Positions 22,953-36,200 of a DNA stretch of 64,000 nt are shown here, one piece after another (the stretch's first letter is position 1; every line of letters begins with the position of its first letter). The DNA comes from Phallusia fumigata (taxonomy: Eukaryota; Chordata; Ascidiacea; Phlebobranchia; Ascidiidae): assembly GCA_008931825.1 (NCBI GenBank), contig QXVZ01006654.1, positions 1 through 64,000 of the forward strand, read 5' to 3'. The notes beneath the pieces are model-generated. The model worked only from the letters and a program-made list of their open reading frames with translations. It did no database searches and was not told the origin of the DNA. The translations under genes were made by a program, and so were the position numbers.

Positions 22953-25900
22953 CTAAGTCACGCTGGATCCCGGCATGCAGTGCAACAAAGTTTTGTCATT
23001 GCAAACAGTTTCGTTATCGTGAAGGTCTAATTTCGGCAAGTTTGCGTTTTCAAAAATTTCATCCAGTTGTTGTCGCCACATTTGGGCGTAAACTCCATTA
23101 ATCCGGATCAGGTCTTCGTGACTGAATATAATGAAGCGAAGTTACAAGATCCGTATTTACGTATAAAACAACTTCTTTTCTTCCTTGTACGCTTTTACTA
23201 TTTGAAACAAAGATAAAAGCACAAATGTGTATGGCCTACCTGCCACGTTCGACAATCTCTCCATGTTGAAGAACCAGTATACAATCAGCGTCAACGGCCA
23301 TTGATAAGCGATGGGTTACAATTAATGAAGCTTTACCCTTGTTTAAGTGAGAAATTGTTTTTCGCATCTCAGAGGCAGCCTTGTTGTCCAGAGCCGATGT
23401 GGGCTGAAAAATTATCATTTAACATAAACTAGCTGCGGATTGAGTGTTTGTTTCGTTTTTCGACTGATTTTACCATTTTTGCGCTCAGAAGTGGCGAGTA
23501 TTGTCTACAGGCCCAATAAAGGTAAACTTTGGTAAATATCAAAGAAGCGTCTTATCGTCAATAAAATGTTCTATTACACACCTCATCAAGCAACACAACA
23601 CTTGGATTTTTTAAGATGGTGCGTGCAATGACAAGTCTTTGTCTCTCTCCCCCACTCAAGTTAAGTCCTCTCTCACCAACATCTGTTGCGTATTGATCAG
23701 GCATGTCTAAAATACGATGGTGAATACCAGCCATTGCTGCTGCATTGGTAACCTCTTCATCAGTTGGATTCATACCATAAGCAATATTTCTCCTTAAAAA
23801 ATAGAACTATTGAACAATTTTAATGAGGAATAAAATTATAAATTGACCGTTAAGTTTCCACTCTTACATAATGCTGTCATTAAACAGCACGCAATCCTGG
23901 GGTACAAGACCTATGCAGTTGCGAACAGAATTTTGTAGCACCGTTTGTATATCAACTCCATTTAACTTGATAGTGCCTGAATCAGCATTCAGGAATCTTA
24001 AAAGAAGTCGAGTGATTGTACTCTTTCCACATCCAGAAGCTCCAACCTAATAATAGAGTTTTTACTTCGGTTAAGTAGTTATTTTACAACTAAGGCTTTC
24101 ATCATAAGACTTTTTACCAGTGCAAATGTTTGTCCACGTTTCATTTTAAAAGAAACGTTTTTCAATAGCGGTTTTTGAGGTGAGTAGTTAAAACAAACAT
24201 CTTTAAACTCAAGTAGATTGGGTTCAGCAGGAAGTGGAATCGCATCTGTCTGATCAGCGATCTCTATTTTCTGAAAAAAACAGTTTTGCATTTGAATTTT
24301 AAATTATTATAACCATTTAGCAAACTTGTCATGCACACCTCATTAAATAAGTCCAACATGTTTTCCAAGTCTATAAAACTGTTTTGAATCAGCCTATAGT
24401 AGTGTCCAAGAGTACCTAGTGGTTGATACAACTGAGTCATATATGTTTCAAACAATATAAAATCAGCAATCTGCAAAAAATTAAGTCAAATTAAATGGTT
24501 GTACCACACATAACTCTAAACAACTAAATTTTAGTTTCAGCCTAAACATTTTTGTTTGTGCGAAAATTTAGCTAATTATATTTAAGTTCACAAGATATTA
24601 CAAAAAAGCAATAAAATAAAACCTGCAATTTTCCATCTAAAACATATTTGCCACAAAGTAAAGTTCCACCAAGCAAGCCAGAATGGACGACTATCATCTG
24701 AACAAAATTTAAAAGTACCAATGTTGCACTTGTCCAGTACTGTGAAAGCTGTAAAAGAATAAAGGTAAATATTTTACCCACTGTATAAAGAACAGGATTG
24801 AAAAGTTTAATACTGACCTGATAATCTAGTATTGCATCCCTGAATCTGATTGTTTCATACTCTTCTGTGTTAAAACACTTTACCTAAGTATGTCAATAAA
24901 AATTGTAGATGGTCAAAGAGAGGAATATTTCTAAACCTATCTTACTGTTTCAAAGTTTAATAGTGCATCATAAGCAATATGTTTTGCTCTGTTGTCTTTG
25001 AGGTTTTCTGCTCGTTTGAATTTGGTTTTCCATTCTATAATCCACATAGTTGCCACTGAAATAAAAAAATTAACTAGTGCACAACCAGGGTTTATTTTAT
25101 GAGTAAAAGAAAGCATAATGGATAGCAATTGCCAATGGTTGCAAAAACCTATAAAGGCTGTGAAAACCAACATTAAAAAATATTCATTTATGTGGATGTT
25201 TAAATAGGGTTTTAGCACAAAATTAGCAAATTTTCTTTTTTTGATTTAATAATCAGTTAATACACAATTACTTACCCAAATAAAAAATAATCCACACTGA
25301 TATTAGCATACCAAACCACACATCAAAGGTGCTCGTAAAATAAACTATTGCAATAAGGATGTCACATAAAGAAGGTAATAGTTGAAAAAGGAATGTGTAT
25401 AGCAGAGTGGTAATGCTTGCAGTTCCTCGTTGCATAGATTCCATCACCTCGCCAGTTTTGCGATTTAAATGCCATTGCAAAGACAATGAATGCAAATGTT
25501 TAAAAAGTTTCACCTAAGAGATAAGCCAAAACTAACTTACAGTGCCAGATTATTGGTGAAAATGTTTATTTTCAAGTTTCATTATATCAAATTTAATTCG
25601 CTACAAATGCTAAAAACTTTTTTTCTCTCTGTTAATAGCACAGCTTTGGCCAAATAAAAAGTTTAAGTGCAATTTAATACATAATCCAGTGTGGTCATTA
25701 AAAACAGAAGAAAAAATCATTTTTTATTGCAGTAAGCCTTTACAGTTTACAGTTTCTTTCAAAATGTTTTGAACTTTTTATCATGTTTGAAACCTGCACA
25801 GTCCTTGTGGTGTACTGTTCCACTTTGATAGAAAAGAATGACCTAATTCCGTGTAGTATACCACCAGATATGCCACTGCCTTGCAAACACTTGACTGCTA

Positions 25901-27454
25901 TGTATATTGCAGTTTGCTTACAAATCAACTGCCATGATGGCTGTTTTGTCAATGTGTTAACTGCAAGTACAAAACAATATTATTCACAAGATGGTATTGC
26001 AAAAATTTGGTGACTTTGGTGTCATTTTTTTACTAATGTAAAAAATATATCAAAACACAAAAATGCTTGATAGAATAAGGTTCAAAATTTAAATGTCCAA
26101 AACCATATGACTATGTTAGCATCTTACCTATGCTTTTATAATAAATCGGTACATAAGGATTCACAATTCTTCCAGCCACTAGAAGCCCAACACAGAGAAT
26201 AAGTTTTATTTGCAAAACCAAGCTTTTAGTCGGCCACATGAAAGGAAACAGAAAACATATCTGAAACAAATACTGATGATTTAGCAGTCAGAAATTTTAT
26301 GATTTGCAAACACATACCTTTTTCCAAAAGTCATGCCAAGTTGATAGTTTGCCTTCACCATATTTTTTATTTATAGTCTGACTAAAATGAAAAATCATTT
26401 GGAAACTTATCAATATTATGTCACAGCACAAACTGCTAGTAAGTTAAAATGTATGGCACTTTTACAAGCATACATACATACACACATTAAATATATTCCT
26501 ATAAAAGTGTAGTTTAGCACACCCACCTTTTAGAATTTAAATGCTTTTTCCTTTTTACACTCTGGTTAAAAAATTTACTAATGAGTAAAAACAGTGAAAT
26601 GCAGACTCGTCCAATCCAAAATCCAAGATCAACCTGTTCCCAAAACATTTATTTTTTTTTGTACGATGTTTACTGAATTTCCTGGTCATTTTTCCTGCAT
26701 CCTAATGGTACCTGATAAGTATGTGATGAATTAATAAACCACCACAATTTGCTGTTCCATGAAACAATGCACAAGACTTCTTGAAGTAGAATGCAAGACC
26801 AGGATATTAACTGAATAGTGTCATTGACTTGACTATTCCAAAACAGTCGTTGTTCCAATATCAACAAACAAAGTGAACCCAAAAGTACTACAGTTCTGCA
26901 AAGTTTCAAAGCATTGCTGATCAGCTGATTTTGTCCGCACGAAAAGCCACATGATTTTTACAATACCTAGCTGATAAGGTCAGTAAACCAACTACAGTGA
27001 CGTTCTGTGTTGCAAACACAATTCCGTGTCTTGTTACTGTTTCAATGACCAACAGTATTATCAAAACAACTTGAAACGATAACTTCCACCGTGGAGAGAA
27101 TTGTAACCTGCGGTGCGAACAATTTCTGCAAAAGATTTAAAATTTTGTTTCTCACGGAGTATTTTTCCGCGCATTACATAGAGATCGCTGGTTTACAAAA
27201 AATTACCTTGCGAAAGGCAACAACTTAAACAGATTGCAATATTATAACACTTACCGCTTGAAAAAATATTTAAAAAGTTGAAGAAAAATAACAAATGACA
27301 ACAAAAACATAAGTCCAGAAAAAAAACACTCAAAAAAGCATCGAGAGATTCCTCCATGTTGCCACAGTGGTAAAAGTGTTGAATTGCACGAACAAAATGG
27401 AACTGAAGAGCAGTTTTTTGTCGGACTCTTACTCGAAGTAATATTTATGTCCAT
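22953..27454 (-). CDS. ABCB6-type half-transporter, downstream copy (ABCB6-A)
   Basis: ABC half-transporter of the ABCB6/HMT1 group, known for porphyrin or metal-conjugate transport across organelle membranes. Seventeen coding exons: 27255-27454, 26967-27125, 26712-26895, 26527-26633, 26318-26381, 26128-26260, 25794-25960, 25276-25513, 24946-25055, 24818-24883, 24623-24748, 24339-24470, 24118-24270, 23868-24047, 23582-23792, 23240-23403, 22953-23121. About 853 residues if intact: an N-terminal TMD0, six-helix TMD, then the ATPase with Walker [11 protein letters not shown]-loop VPQDCVLF, signature LSGGERQR, Walker B VVLLDEPTSALD and H-loop THRLS. Exon 14 is 180 bases where phase and the sister gene require 179. 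A T5 run just after Walker A (plus-strand A 24000-24004) shifts the frame to an early stop. The start chosen aligns with the sister protein; an in-frame ATG at 27652 is possible. Confidence 0.9.
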
Positions 27455-30297
27455 AAAAACAGTGTGTTTGTTTATCACTTGCGGGCCAACTGTAAGCGAA
27501 AAAAAAATAGTAAGCGTACCATTTAAACTACTGCGCTGTACAGTTCTGCTGCAAAGTTTGGGACTCGTGCCTCTGAAGTTCGACAAAGTTTTAAAACAAT
27601 AAATTGCGCAAATGACTTTTTCGTGAAATTTTGGCACATTCTGCCAGGACATTACAAAGAATTTATCTTAATTGGCGCTACATGGCCATAAACTGCCAAG
27701 TATTTGTTCAAAAAAAATTTCGGAAATCACAGTCAATCGTTTTGTTCTGTTAAAATAATGACGATGTAGTAATAAATACAGCATGGTGGTCCGGGAAACG
27801 ATCAGTGCTCAATACCTTTGTTTACGACACACGCACCTCAAACTGAATTGACCAACTTGGTGAGAAACCACCACAACGACCGGATTACACCAAGTTGACC
27901 TTTAATCTGTTCGACGTGCGCTGCTGCTGCTGCTGCTATAAGTTACAACTACTGTAGTCTACCAAACAAGTAGGCTAGTTGAGTTTTGCAACAACTTGCA
28001 AATGTTTAAAATGTTAAAGCGCAAAAAAATACTTCGACACAATATGAGTTCCACTACTATGATTGCTTCAATCACACGGCACTTAGCCTTAACTTTGCTG
28101 AACTGACTTCAAACCCGCCAAACAGAAAACAACTGAAGGATTTTGGCACTGCTGCAAGCACTGGTTGGCTTCGTTCTGCCCAGACGTCTCGCGGTCAGTA
28201 ATTGTCGCAGTTTTTTTGTTGCCCACTTGCCACGAACACGATGAAGTCGCACGTCTCCCGCAGTAGCTATTGTTTTAACAGATGAAAAGGAAAATGATAG
28301 CATGCTACTTCCGCTAACTGAGTATCAGTTAGCATGCTGCAAATGTAGGCCTATGCTTAGATGGCGACTCACTTTCCGTCGTGTGATAAAACGGCAGGGT
28401 ATAAACGATAAACAACAACATAACTTTGCGTACGAGACAAATGTTTTGAAAATACGCAGCCGTGTCTGTTTTTGTTTTTGAAAACGACGTCCTAAACGAA
28501 AACTTTTGCCGCGTAATCCTCTATTTCCACAGCAAGTTTTGCTCCGAGTTTTATGTGGGCTGTAATGTTCTAACTTTTTATCAGCCTGTTTATAATGTAA
28601 TGAGCGCTTGGTAGGTCACACAAGACTGCACCAAGTAGTTGCCCCGAAGCCCACAAAGCAAACCCGACAGCAATGAATCGTTTTTACGTCCCACTGACTC
28701 GTTCATATTTCGTGGGTCATTAACCACACTAAATTACATCTTGAAACGCATGAGTGCATTATAACAACCTACACATGTTTTCTTGATCAGATTCTTCCAT
28801 AACTCACTAAGTTTGGTGTGAGAATACCGAAAATACCAACTCTGGAGAGCCACTTAAAATGCCTACCACTAATTGGACACCGTTATCAACTAACAACTAC
28901 ATTCTTGTAAGGATTTATGTGTTTATGTTTGCTGAAACTGTTTTGTTTGAGAGGTCACACCGTATCGTGGGAGCTCGTTTTACCTTTTTTGAACCATATT
29001 TTCTACCTACTGACACCGATGATACTAACTGTCACCAACCTCCTAACAAAAACACATCAAATATTACAGCTGTCGATTCATGTAAACAACCAAACACTGT
29101 ACAAACGTTTACAACGGAAAAACTGCACGTATTATAAAACAGCAAAACAATATAAAAAGCGGTGTTGGTTCCCGAAGGGTTAGTTAAAATTAGTTTTCAA
29201 CCATTCCACAGACTATTTAGGCGAAAAATGTACCAAAATCAGTAAAATACAGAAAGTTTGAAGCGAATGCCGCAGACCAAAACATTTGGTGTTTTTTTTG
29301 TAGAAAAGAAACAGTAACAAAATCACACTATGGCAATTTGAATTTTTTGTGGTTATTTACAATAATGAGAGACATCACAAAAACACAAGATTCTACCAAC
29401 AGCCAAAAGCTTTCAGACCGTGAAAATTGCCGTCAGAACTTACGATTGAATTCTGGGAAATAAACCACGGAACTTGATGTGACAGAGGTGAGAAAATCTG
29501 CTTGAGATGGCCCAAGAAGCAACAACAAAAAACTAATAGCGATAAAAAGTCATAGTTTGTTATAACAAAGTTACTCACTCTGCAAAAAAATATTACTCAC
29601 TCTGCAAAAAATATATATGGAGTTGTTGGATTGTGACGACACAAAACAGCGCTTTTTCGTGCAAATAAAGACAAAAGGTATGCTATTGGACATTTTCCTA
29701 TTAAACTTTAGCCTATAATGCAATCCAGTTCAGAAACAACGCGTACAGACACATTTGCAGAAAAAAGCAAAAAGTGCGGATATATAGAGGTCACTAAAAG
29801 TCACATTGATCAATTTGTATGCCAATTACTTCTTACGCCAAAACCAATACGACCAGCAGTTAGTTGTAAGGTAAAAGTGTCACAAAACCGCGGCTCTTAA
29901 AGCGTTTTGTGGCTCCCACTGTACAAGGCAATACCGTATCTAACCAACTTTGCTGTGACATTAATTTAAATTGCCTCGCAGCTCGGGTCATGAACCCTTG
30001 CCCCGGGGTATGGCGCAACAGTCGAAACCGCTTTTGTGATGACACAAGATACCTATCACGTATGGCCAATACACCAAGCCTTTCACTATTTTAAAATTCG
30101 CGGATTAAAACGGAACATTAAATTATTTTGATTCAACAATTTCTCCGCAAAAGGTAAAACAACATTAACCGACAAACAATTTGGAGTAATTAATTCTAAC
30201 TATGGCAACTAAAGGCTTTGGCTAGGCCTGTGTGCGCCGAACTCAGAAGACGTGTTTAATGTCTGATATAGATGGTACCGTGATCCAGCAACTGCGT
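27455..30297. other. intergenic between the two ABCB6-type genes
   Basis: Contains the ABCB6-A promoter side and the ABCB6-B 3' flank. Notable only for six CTG units at 27920-27937 and an imperfect inverted repeat (AACTTGGTG / CACCAAGTT) near 27852-27900. A 92-codon plus-strand frame at 28859-29137 has no recognisable features. No gene called. Confidence 0.45.
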
Positions 30298-33200
30298 TTA
30301 ATCGTTCTTCGTTTCCTTGCTCTGCTCTGGTGACTCCGTAAGCTGTTGCTGCCACATGTCGGAGTAGATTCCCTCCATGTCGATCAGTTCATCGTGACTG
30401 TCACAGAACAAAACGTTATTTACGCAAAAAAACAAAATCATATCACTCTCGCGTACAGCCCCTGGGTGTGAGTTTGCCATGATTTTACCCTTTGAGTAAA
30501 AGGTTACAGCCAATTGCCAAGGACCAACTTACTGAATAGTCTAACACTCTGCTCCTTTACTTTAACAAGCGTACCATAATGCATTTGATCAGAAATATGA
30601 ACGTTCGGATCTGTTTCCATGATCAGAGGACAAATAATTACAATTACAATGTTCGCTACTACGTTGCCGCTTTTCCAAAACTTTTGTCTCAAAACTTGCA
30701 AAGTACGTTATAAGGAACAGATTGGAATTATTATTCAACAGCTGCTTAAACTGACATACAGCTAATCTTAAACCTTGGCCCCCTTTCAGAGGTTTAAAAC
30801 ATTTAATCACACTATTATGTTCCAAATATGTTGAAGAGCCGACTGTGCCTGCCTCTTACCTTCCACGCTCCAAAATCTCTCCATCCTTAAGTACTAGAAT
30901 GCAGTCGGCGTTGACAATCGTTGAAAGACGATGCGCCACAACGATTGATGTGCGACCAGCGCAGACGCGTGCCAGCGAAGCTTGGATGTTACGTTCTGTG
31001 GTTGTATCCAGAGCGGACGTGGCCTGCAGAAATCAAAGCACCGATTACAGCCTGACAAGCAAATCATGATAATAGGAGGACAAATGTTGCCTTTCAGAAG
31101 GAGATCGCCATAAAAAGGACACGAAACAGAAAACAGACAGATACGTATAATTGATAACATATAAAGCAGTATGCGATATATATGGGCGAAATGTGCCTGT
31201 ATTCGGCGAAACCTATAACAAGATGCAAACGCAGTTTGTCTGACATACCCTTTAAGCCAGTTCCCAACCTTTTTATGCAATCCCCGTCTGCCTTTTTTTA
31301 AAAACTTTTATTCCTCCCCTACTAGAGAAGAAGGGATATTAAGTTACAATAAAAGGTTTGGAACCACTGGTCTACCTGAAATATTACACTTATCATAATT
31401 AACTTAACTATAAAGAGGAAATTGGAACCCGGTTGGGAACCACTGCTTGAGCCCTTTGAGTTATAACAGTAATATAGTAGGAAAGTAAAAAACGATATAC
31501 AGTCCTGGAAGTCGAGATACTTCAAATCAATGGAGAATTTGATAATAAGGTTAAAAAGATACAAACAAGGGCGTTTTTATCCGTTGTAACAGGGAAAAAA
31601 GGGTATCAAAAGAAAGCTTTTACCTCATCCAGTAGCACGATGCTCGGAGCTTTTAGTATAGTTCTGGCGATGGCAACTCTCTGCTTCTCCCCACCACTCA
31701 ACTTCAGACCTCTCTCACCCACCATAGTGTCATACTGGTCGGGCATTGTTACGATGCGATGGTGAATATCAGCTGACACGGCTGCCTCCTTCACCTCCTC
31801 ATTGGACGCGCTCACTCGACCGTAGCGGATGTTATTCCTGAAGAAACGGAAATGTCGTTATCGATTTCTGTGCTGGCTTCAATTTTTGTTAGTTTTGGGT
31901 CGAATTTAGTGTCTAACATTTCAAGCAGGGGCAGATACTCTCAGACAATCCAAAACATTAAAATATTCATCGCCGCCACAAATTTGTGTTATTCGTACAT
32001 AGCACGCCTAGGTTGTAGTGATAAAAAAGAAAATCAAGCTTACAAAATGTTGTCGTTAAAAAGCACGGTGTCTTGAGGCACAACACCAATGCACGCACGA
32101 AGCGATTGTTGCGTCACAGTGCTGATGTCAACGCCGTCGAGTTTGATGACGCCGGATTGGACGTCATAGAAACGGAAAAGCAACCGCATGATGGTGCTCT
32201 TGCCTGATCCGGATGGGCCGACCTGAAGAGAAAAGTAAATGTGAATACATGAGCTATTAAAAACACGATTATTAAAAACTTCCATGGTTGCTTTATTCCT
32301 AACTTACAATAATATAGCACTGGGCTATTGTATGCATGTGGAAAACCTCTAATTAGTCTTTTTGTTTGTTTGCTTCGAGAGTCGAATTTTATTTTTGGCA
32401 TATGCGCAGGTATGTAGGGGTAAAGGGGAGCACTTGCCCCCTGTAATCCCTAAAAATGTACTTTTTTGTTAGTATATGTTCCAGCAAAAAACTCCCATTG
32501 ATAAAAAGGATCCACGTATTGAAAGCGTGCTTTTTTTCGGAACTGCATAATCTTTGCGGTATACGGCGAAAACGAACCAAAATTTGTTTAGCAGATTAAA
32601 TAAATTAAAGCTGTGTTTTGGAACTAACAATAATAAACATCCTAAATTCGTTTTACCAGCGCATATGTTTGTCCGGGTTCGACCGTGAAATTTATGTTCT
32701 TCAGAATTTGCTTCTCGGGATTGTAATGGAAACAAACGTCTTGGAATGAAACCGTGCCGGCATCGATGGAAAGCGCGATCGCCTCGTCCTCGTCCACAAT
32801 CTCACGACCCTGCAAAGTGTAAGCATGAAGTAGCTGAGTCTTGAGTTCGAATTTGTTGACGATGTATGGCACTCACTCAAATATTGACACAGGCCCCGGC
32901 CGTGTGTAATATTGCTGTGAAACGCACGGTATTTACTGCACGTAGCACATAGCATTGCTTTTCAATGGCAGCTGATGATCGGTGATATTGTTTTTGTAAT
33001 TTGGAAACAAAGGGTGCCAGGCCAAATCTTAAGGTGTAGATAAAAATAGTTGAACCAAAATACTGCTGGCACTGCTAGAATTTTTTCTCTCGCTTTAGAC
33101 ACTTAAACAAAGCATCCTACCCACTTATAAATTTACCTATAGATCGATTGCGACACAATTTTTATGTACAGTTGCAAGCTACGGGGCCATTCAGATATAT

Positions 33201-36200
33201 GTTCTGGGTGGTGCAACAGTGGTCAGTTGGAGAAATTTAACAAACACTACCACCCATCCCGAAATGTCAACTATACAGCGACACCGCGATTAATTCCTTA
33301 TGGCACAGTTCCCATGCATTGAAGCGGTTTCAGCGAATTCGTAATGACTTGACACTTTTACAATCAGTTGCACAAGCAAAGTGTAACCTTTGGTGACTCA
33401 GCATATATTTGTTTACATCCAAGCACACTACAAGCTTACATCACGCAAAATGTGTGCTTTTACATGTCACACCCTCTTGGGCCAACATGAAATGCTAGTT
33501 TAAATTTTAACTTTGCATTGCCTGTTTTCAAAAGTTTTACGATTTCGAGTGTTTTTTTCGGTGCGACGCCTTCGAAAAAGTTGGTAGGAATTTAAAAAAG
33601 ACGCTTATTACCAAAGATGTATTTGAGACAAAAACAAAACGCCTAAAAACGGAATTTAAGTGCGATGCCTTCGGGAAATTAAAAGACACACTATGCTGTC
33701 GCGACGCACAGTTTAAGATCCAGGGGGGTAGTTATTAAATTTTATAAGTTTCCATGGTCAGTAAAACTGGATTTTCGCAGGTAAGAACATATTTGTACTA
33801 ATGTCGCGAGCCATAGCGCAGAATTCACGAAAGTGAAGGCCTTAAAGCAGGGTCTTTTTACAGTCAGTGATTCCGGTTATACAAACGCATATTATTTAAT
33901 TTTCTCCTCAAAACCAAGGTAAATTGCACGCAAAAGCATGTGTTTCTGTTAAAATGGCGCAGGCTGTCTGACCTTCCCGCCCCCAGAGGTACATCGTTTC
34001 AGCGGCGTGCGCTTATCTGATTACCACAAGCACAAAAGACCCACCTCGTCGAAAAGGTCGAACATGTTCTCCATGTCGATGAAGCTCGTCTGTATCATAC
34101 GGTAGTAGGTGCCGAAAAACCCGAGCGGGGTGTAGAGTTGAACGATGTACGTACCGAAAAGCACAAAGTCTCCGATCTGTACAACATATTTTGGTTAGTT
34201 TATCTTTGTCTGGTGAGGTAAAGTTTCATTTTAAGTTGCACAAATCTCTTCATGTCACGGAGTCGCCTTTCTACGGTACCCGTTGAACCCAATTTTACAA
34301 ACCCAACCGTTCTTTTCGCGTTTTAAGGCAACACGCACAATAAAATTTAAAACAGGCTTAGAACCCGTTATCATGGCGTAATCCAGCATGAGACATATTC
34401 CCCAAAATAACTTGCACGGGTAGCCACAAGTTATGCAAACCGAATCGTGACGTCGTATACCTGAAACGTGCCGTCGAGTACATATTTAGCGCAGAGCATG
34501 CTGCCGGCCAGTAATCCGATGTTGATAATCACCATCTGCGCCATGTTGAGTACGACCAGCGACGAGTTAGTCTGATATTCCGATGTCTGCGAAACAAAGA
34601 GTTTACAGCTTTCGGAAACACTTTGAAAGCCTAATCTATAAAAACTTTGCTTTTTTTTAACAGTCCTAACGGATAAAATGGATTTTGCTATTTCTTTACG
34701 TCGGCCTACAAAAAACAGTTGGGAAGGCAACTATTATTTTAACTTTAAGAAGAAAATAATAGCAGTTTTCAAAATTTTACGTTTTGGGGACCCGTGAGTC
34801 TACCAAAGGATGAGCTGGGGTAAAAAGTTGTCAGCTAGCTATAACCTTTTTCCAATTTTTTAAATTTCGCTCTTTTATCGCAATTTTAAGAAATAGTTTT
34901 GCTTAGAGGATCTCCTCAGATATATGTGTATGTATATTTTCATGAAAACAATAACTGCTACATGGTGCAGCTTTTAATATCCACATGGTAACAATGGCAC
35001 CCAAGTTCCTCGTTTAGGGTAATACGACAAACCCCCTGTGGTCTAAGATTTTTTTCAATCGTTTCTGCTTTGTGGACTGTACGTCTTGCCAGATCAATAG
35101 GTTTGATTAGCAAACAAAGTAAGGTAATTTGGAACTACATTCAATTAATAAAACAAACAGTTTATGGAAATGTAATATGTCCTAGCAAAGATCACCACAC
35201 AGTTATCAACGCACCGTGATAGCCATCGGTGTGGTTAAAATTAAAATTGAAATGCTAGTTTACCTGATAATCCACAATGGCCTCATGGAAGCGGCCGACT
35301 TCATAATCTTCTGCGTTGTAGTACTTCACCTGCGAGAAAAAAGATTGTTTTTAAAGGTTCGTGCGTCGCACAGGCCTTGCGTTGGGTCGCATACAAGTGG
35401 TACATCGGCAAACTCCCTTACCCCAACCACTACAGCATTTTACACCAGTTTATCTGTATTGCCACATCCGTAAAGTTGAAGAAAACATCAAGACTTTGTT
35501 ATAACGGGATAGTGCACCAAGGCAGCCTTTAGTTTAGAACCATTTACAACAGAAGTAGCAGCAGTGGGGTGATCAGGACCATTGTAGTATTTAAAACAGA
35601 ATTATAGTAGGTAGAAATGAAGAAAAGTCACAAACACAAGGAAATGCTGTCGCTTCAATACCGTATTAATATGGTTCGAACTTTTTGTGGGATTTGTAAT
35701 GACTTACGGTTTCGAAGTTAAGCAACGAATCGATAGCTCTCTGTTTTGCTTTGTTGTCTTTTGTGTTCATTTCCCTTCTAAATTTTGTCCTCCACTCAGT
35801 GATGATGATCGTGGCAGCTAAAAACACACAAGATTCAAAAATGAGCAAAAATATTATCCATGCTTGTCGTTCGTTTCGCTTTTTGGTTGATTAACACAAA
35901 TTTCGACGAAAAAGGGTCTGGGCATTTCAAACTTGTGGGCAAATATTAAAATGTTTTTATCAGTGAAAAAAAGGGTTTAGTTTCTGAAAGGTTTAAGGTA
36001 TTCGAAGTATTAGTTTGCCTTAAAATACTAAACCAAAAGGTTGACCACACCTTTAAAAGTAATGGATTTTAACGCAGTAATAACCCCAACCACAGCCCTC
36101 ACCTAAATACAGCGCCAGACACACGAAAATAATCAGGCCGAACCAGGCGTTGAAAGAAGAAATGAAGTAGACAATGGCGATAACAATGTCACAAATGGTT

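Noticed and set aside
27455-27652. N-terminal extension of ABCB6-A from the upstream in-frame ATG
   Set aside because: The start at 27454 gives an N-terminus aligning with the sister protein; the extension has no counterpart there.
27920-27937. CTG trinucleotide repeat
   Set aside because: Only six units in non-coding DNA; ordinary microsatellite.
28859-29137. 92-codon plus-strand frame between the ABCB6 genes
   Set aside because: No recognisable motif and no supporting splice signals; typical of AT-rich intergenic DNA.
29921-30062. GGTTCATGACC box as a tRNA or SINE on the minus strand
   Set aside because: No matching A box or foldable stems; the surrounding sequence gives no clear repeat boundary.
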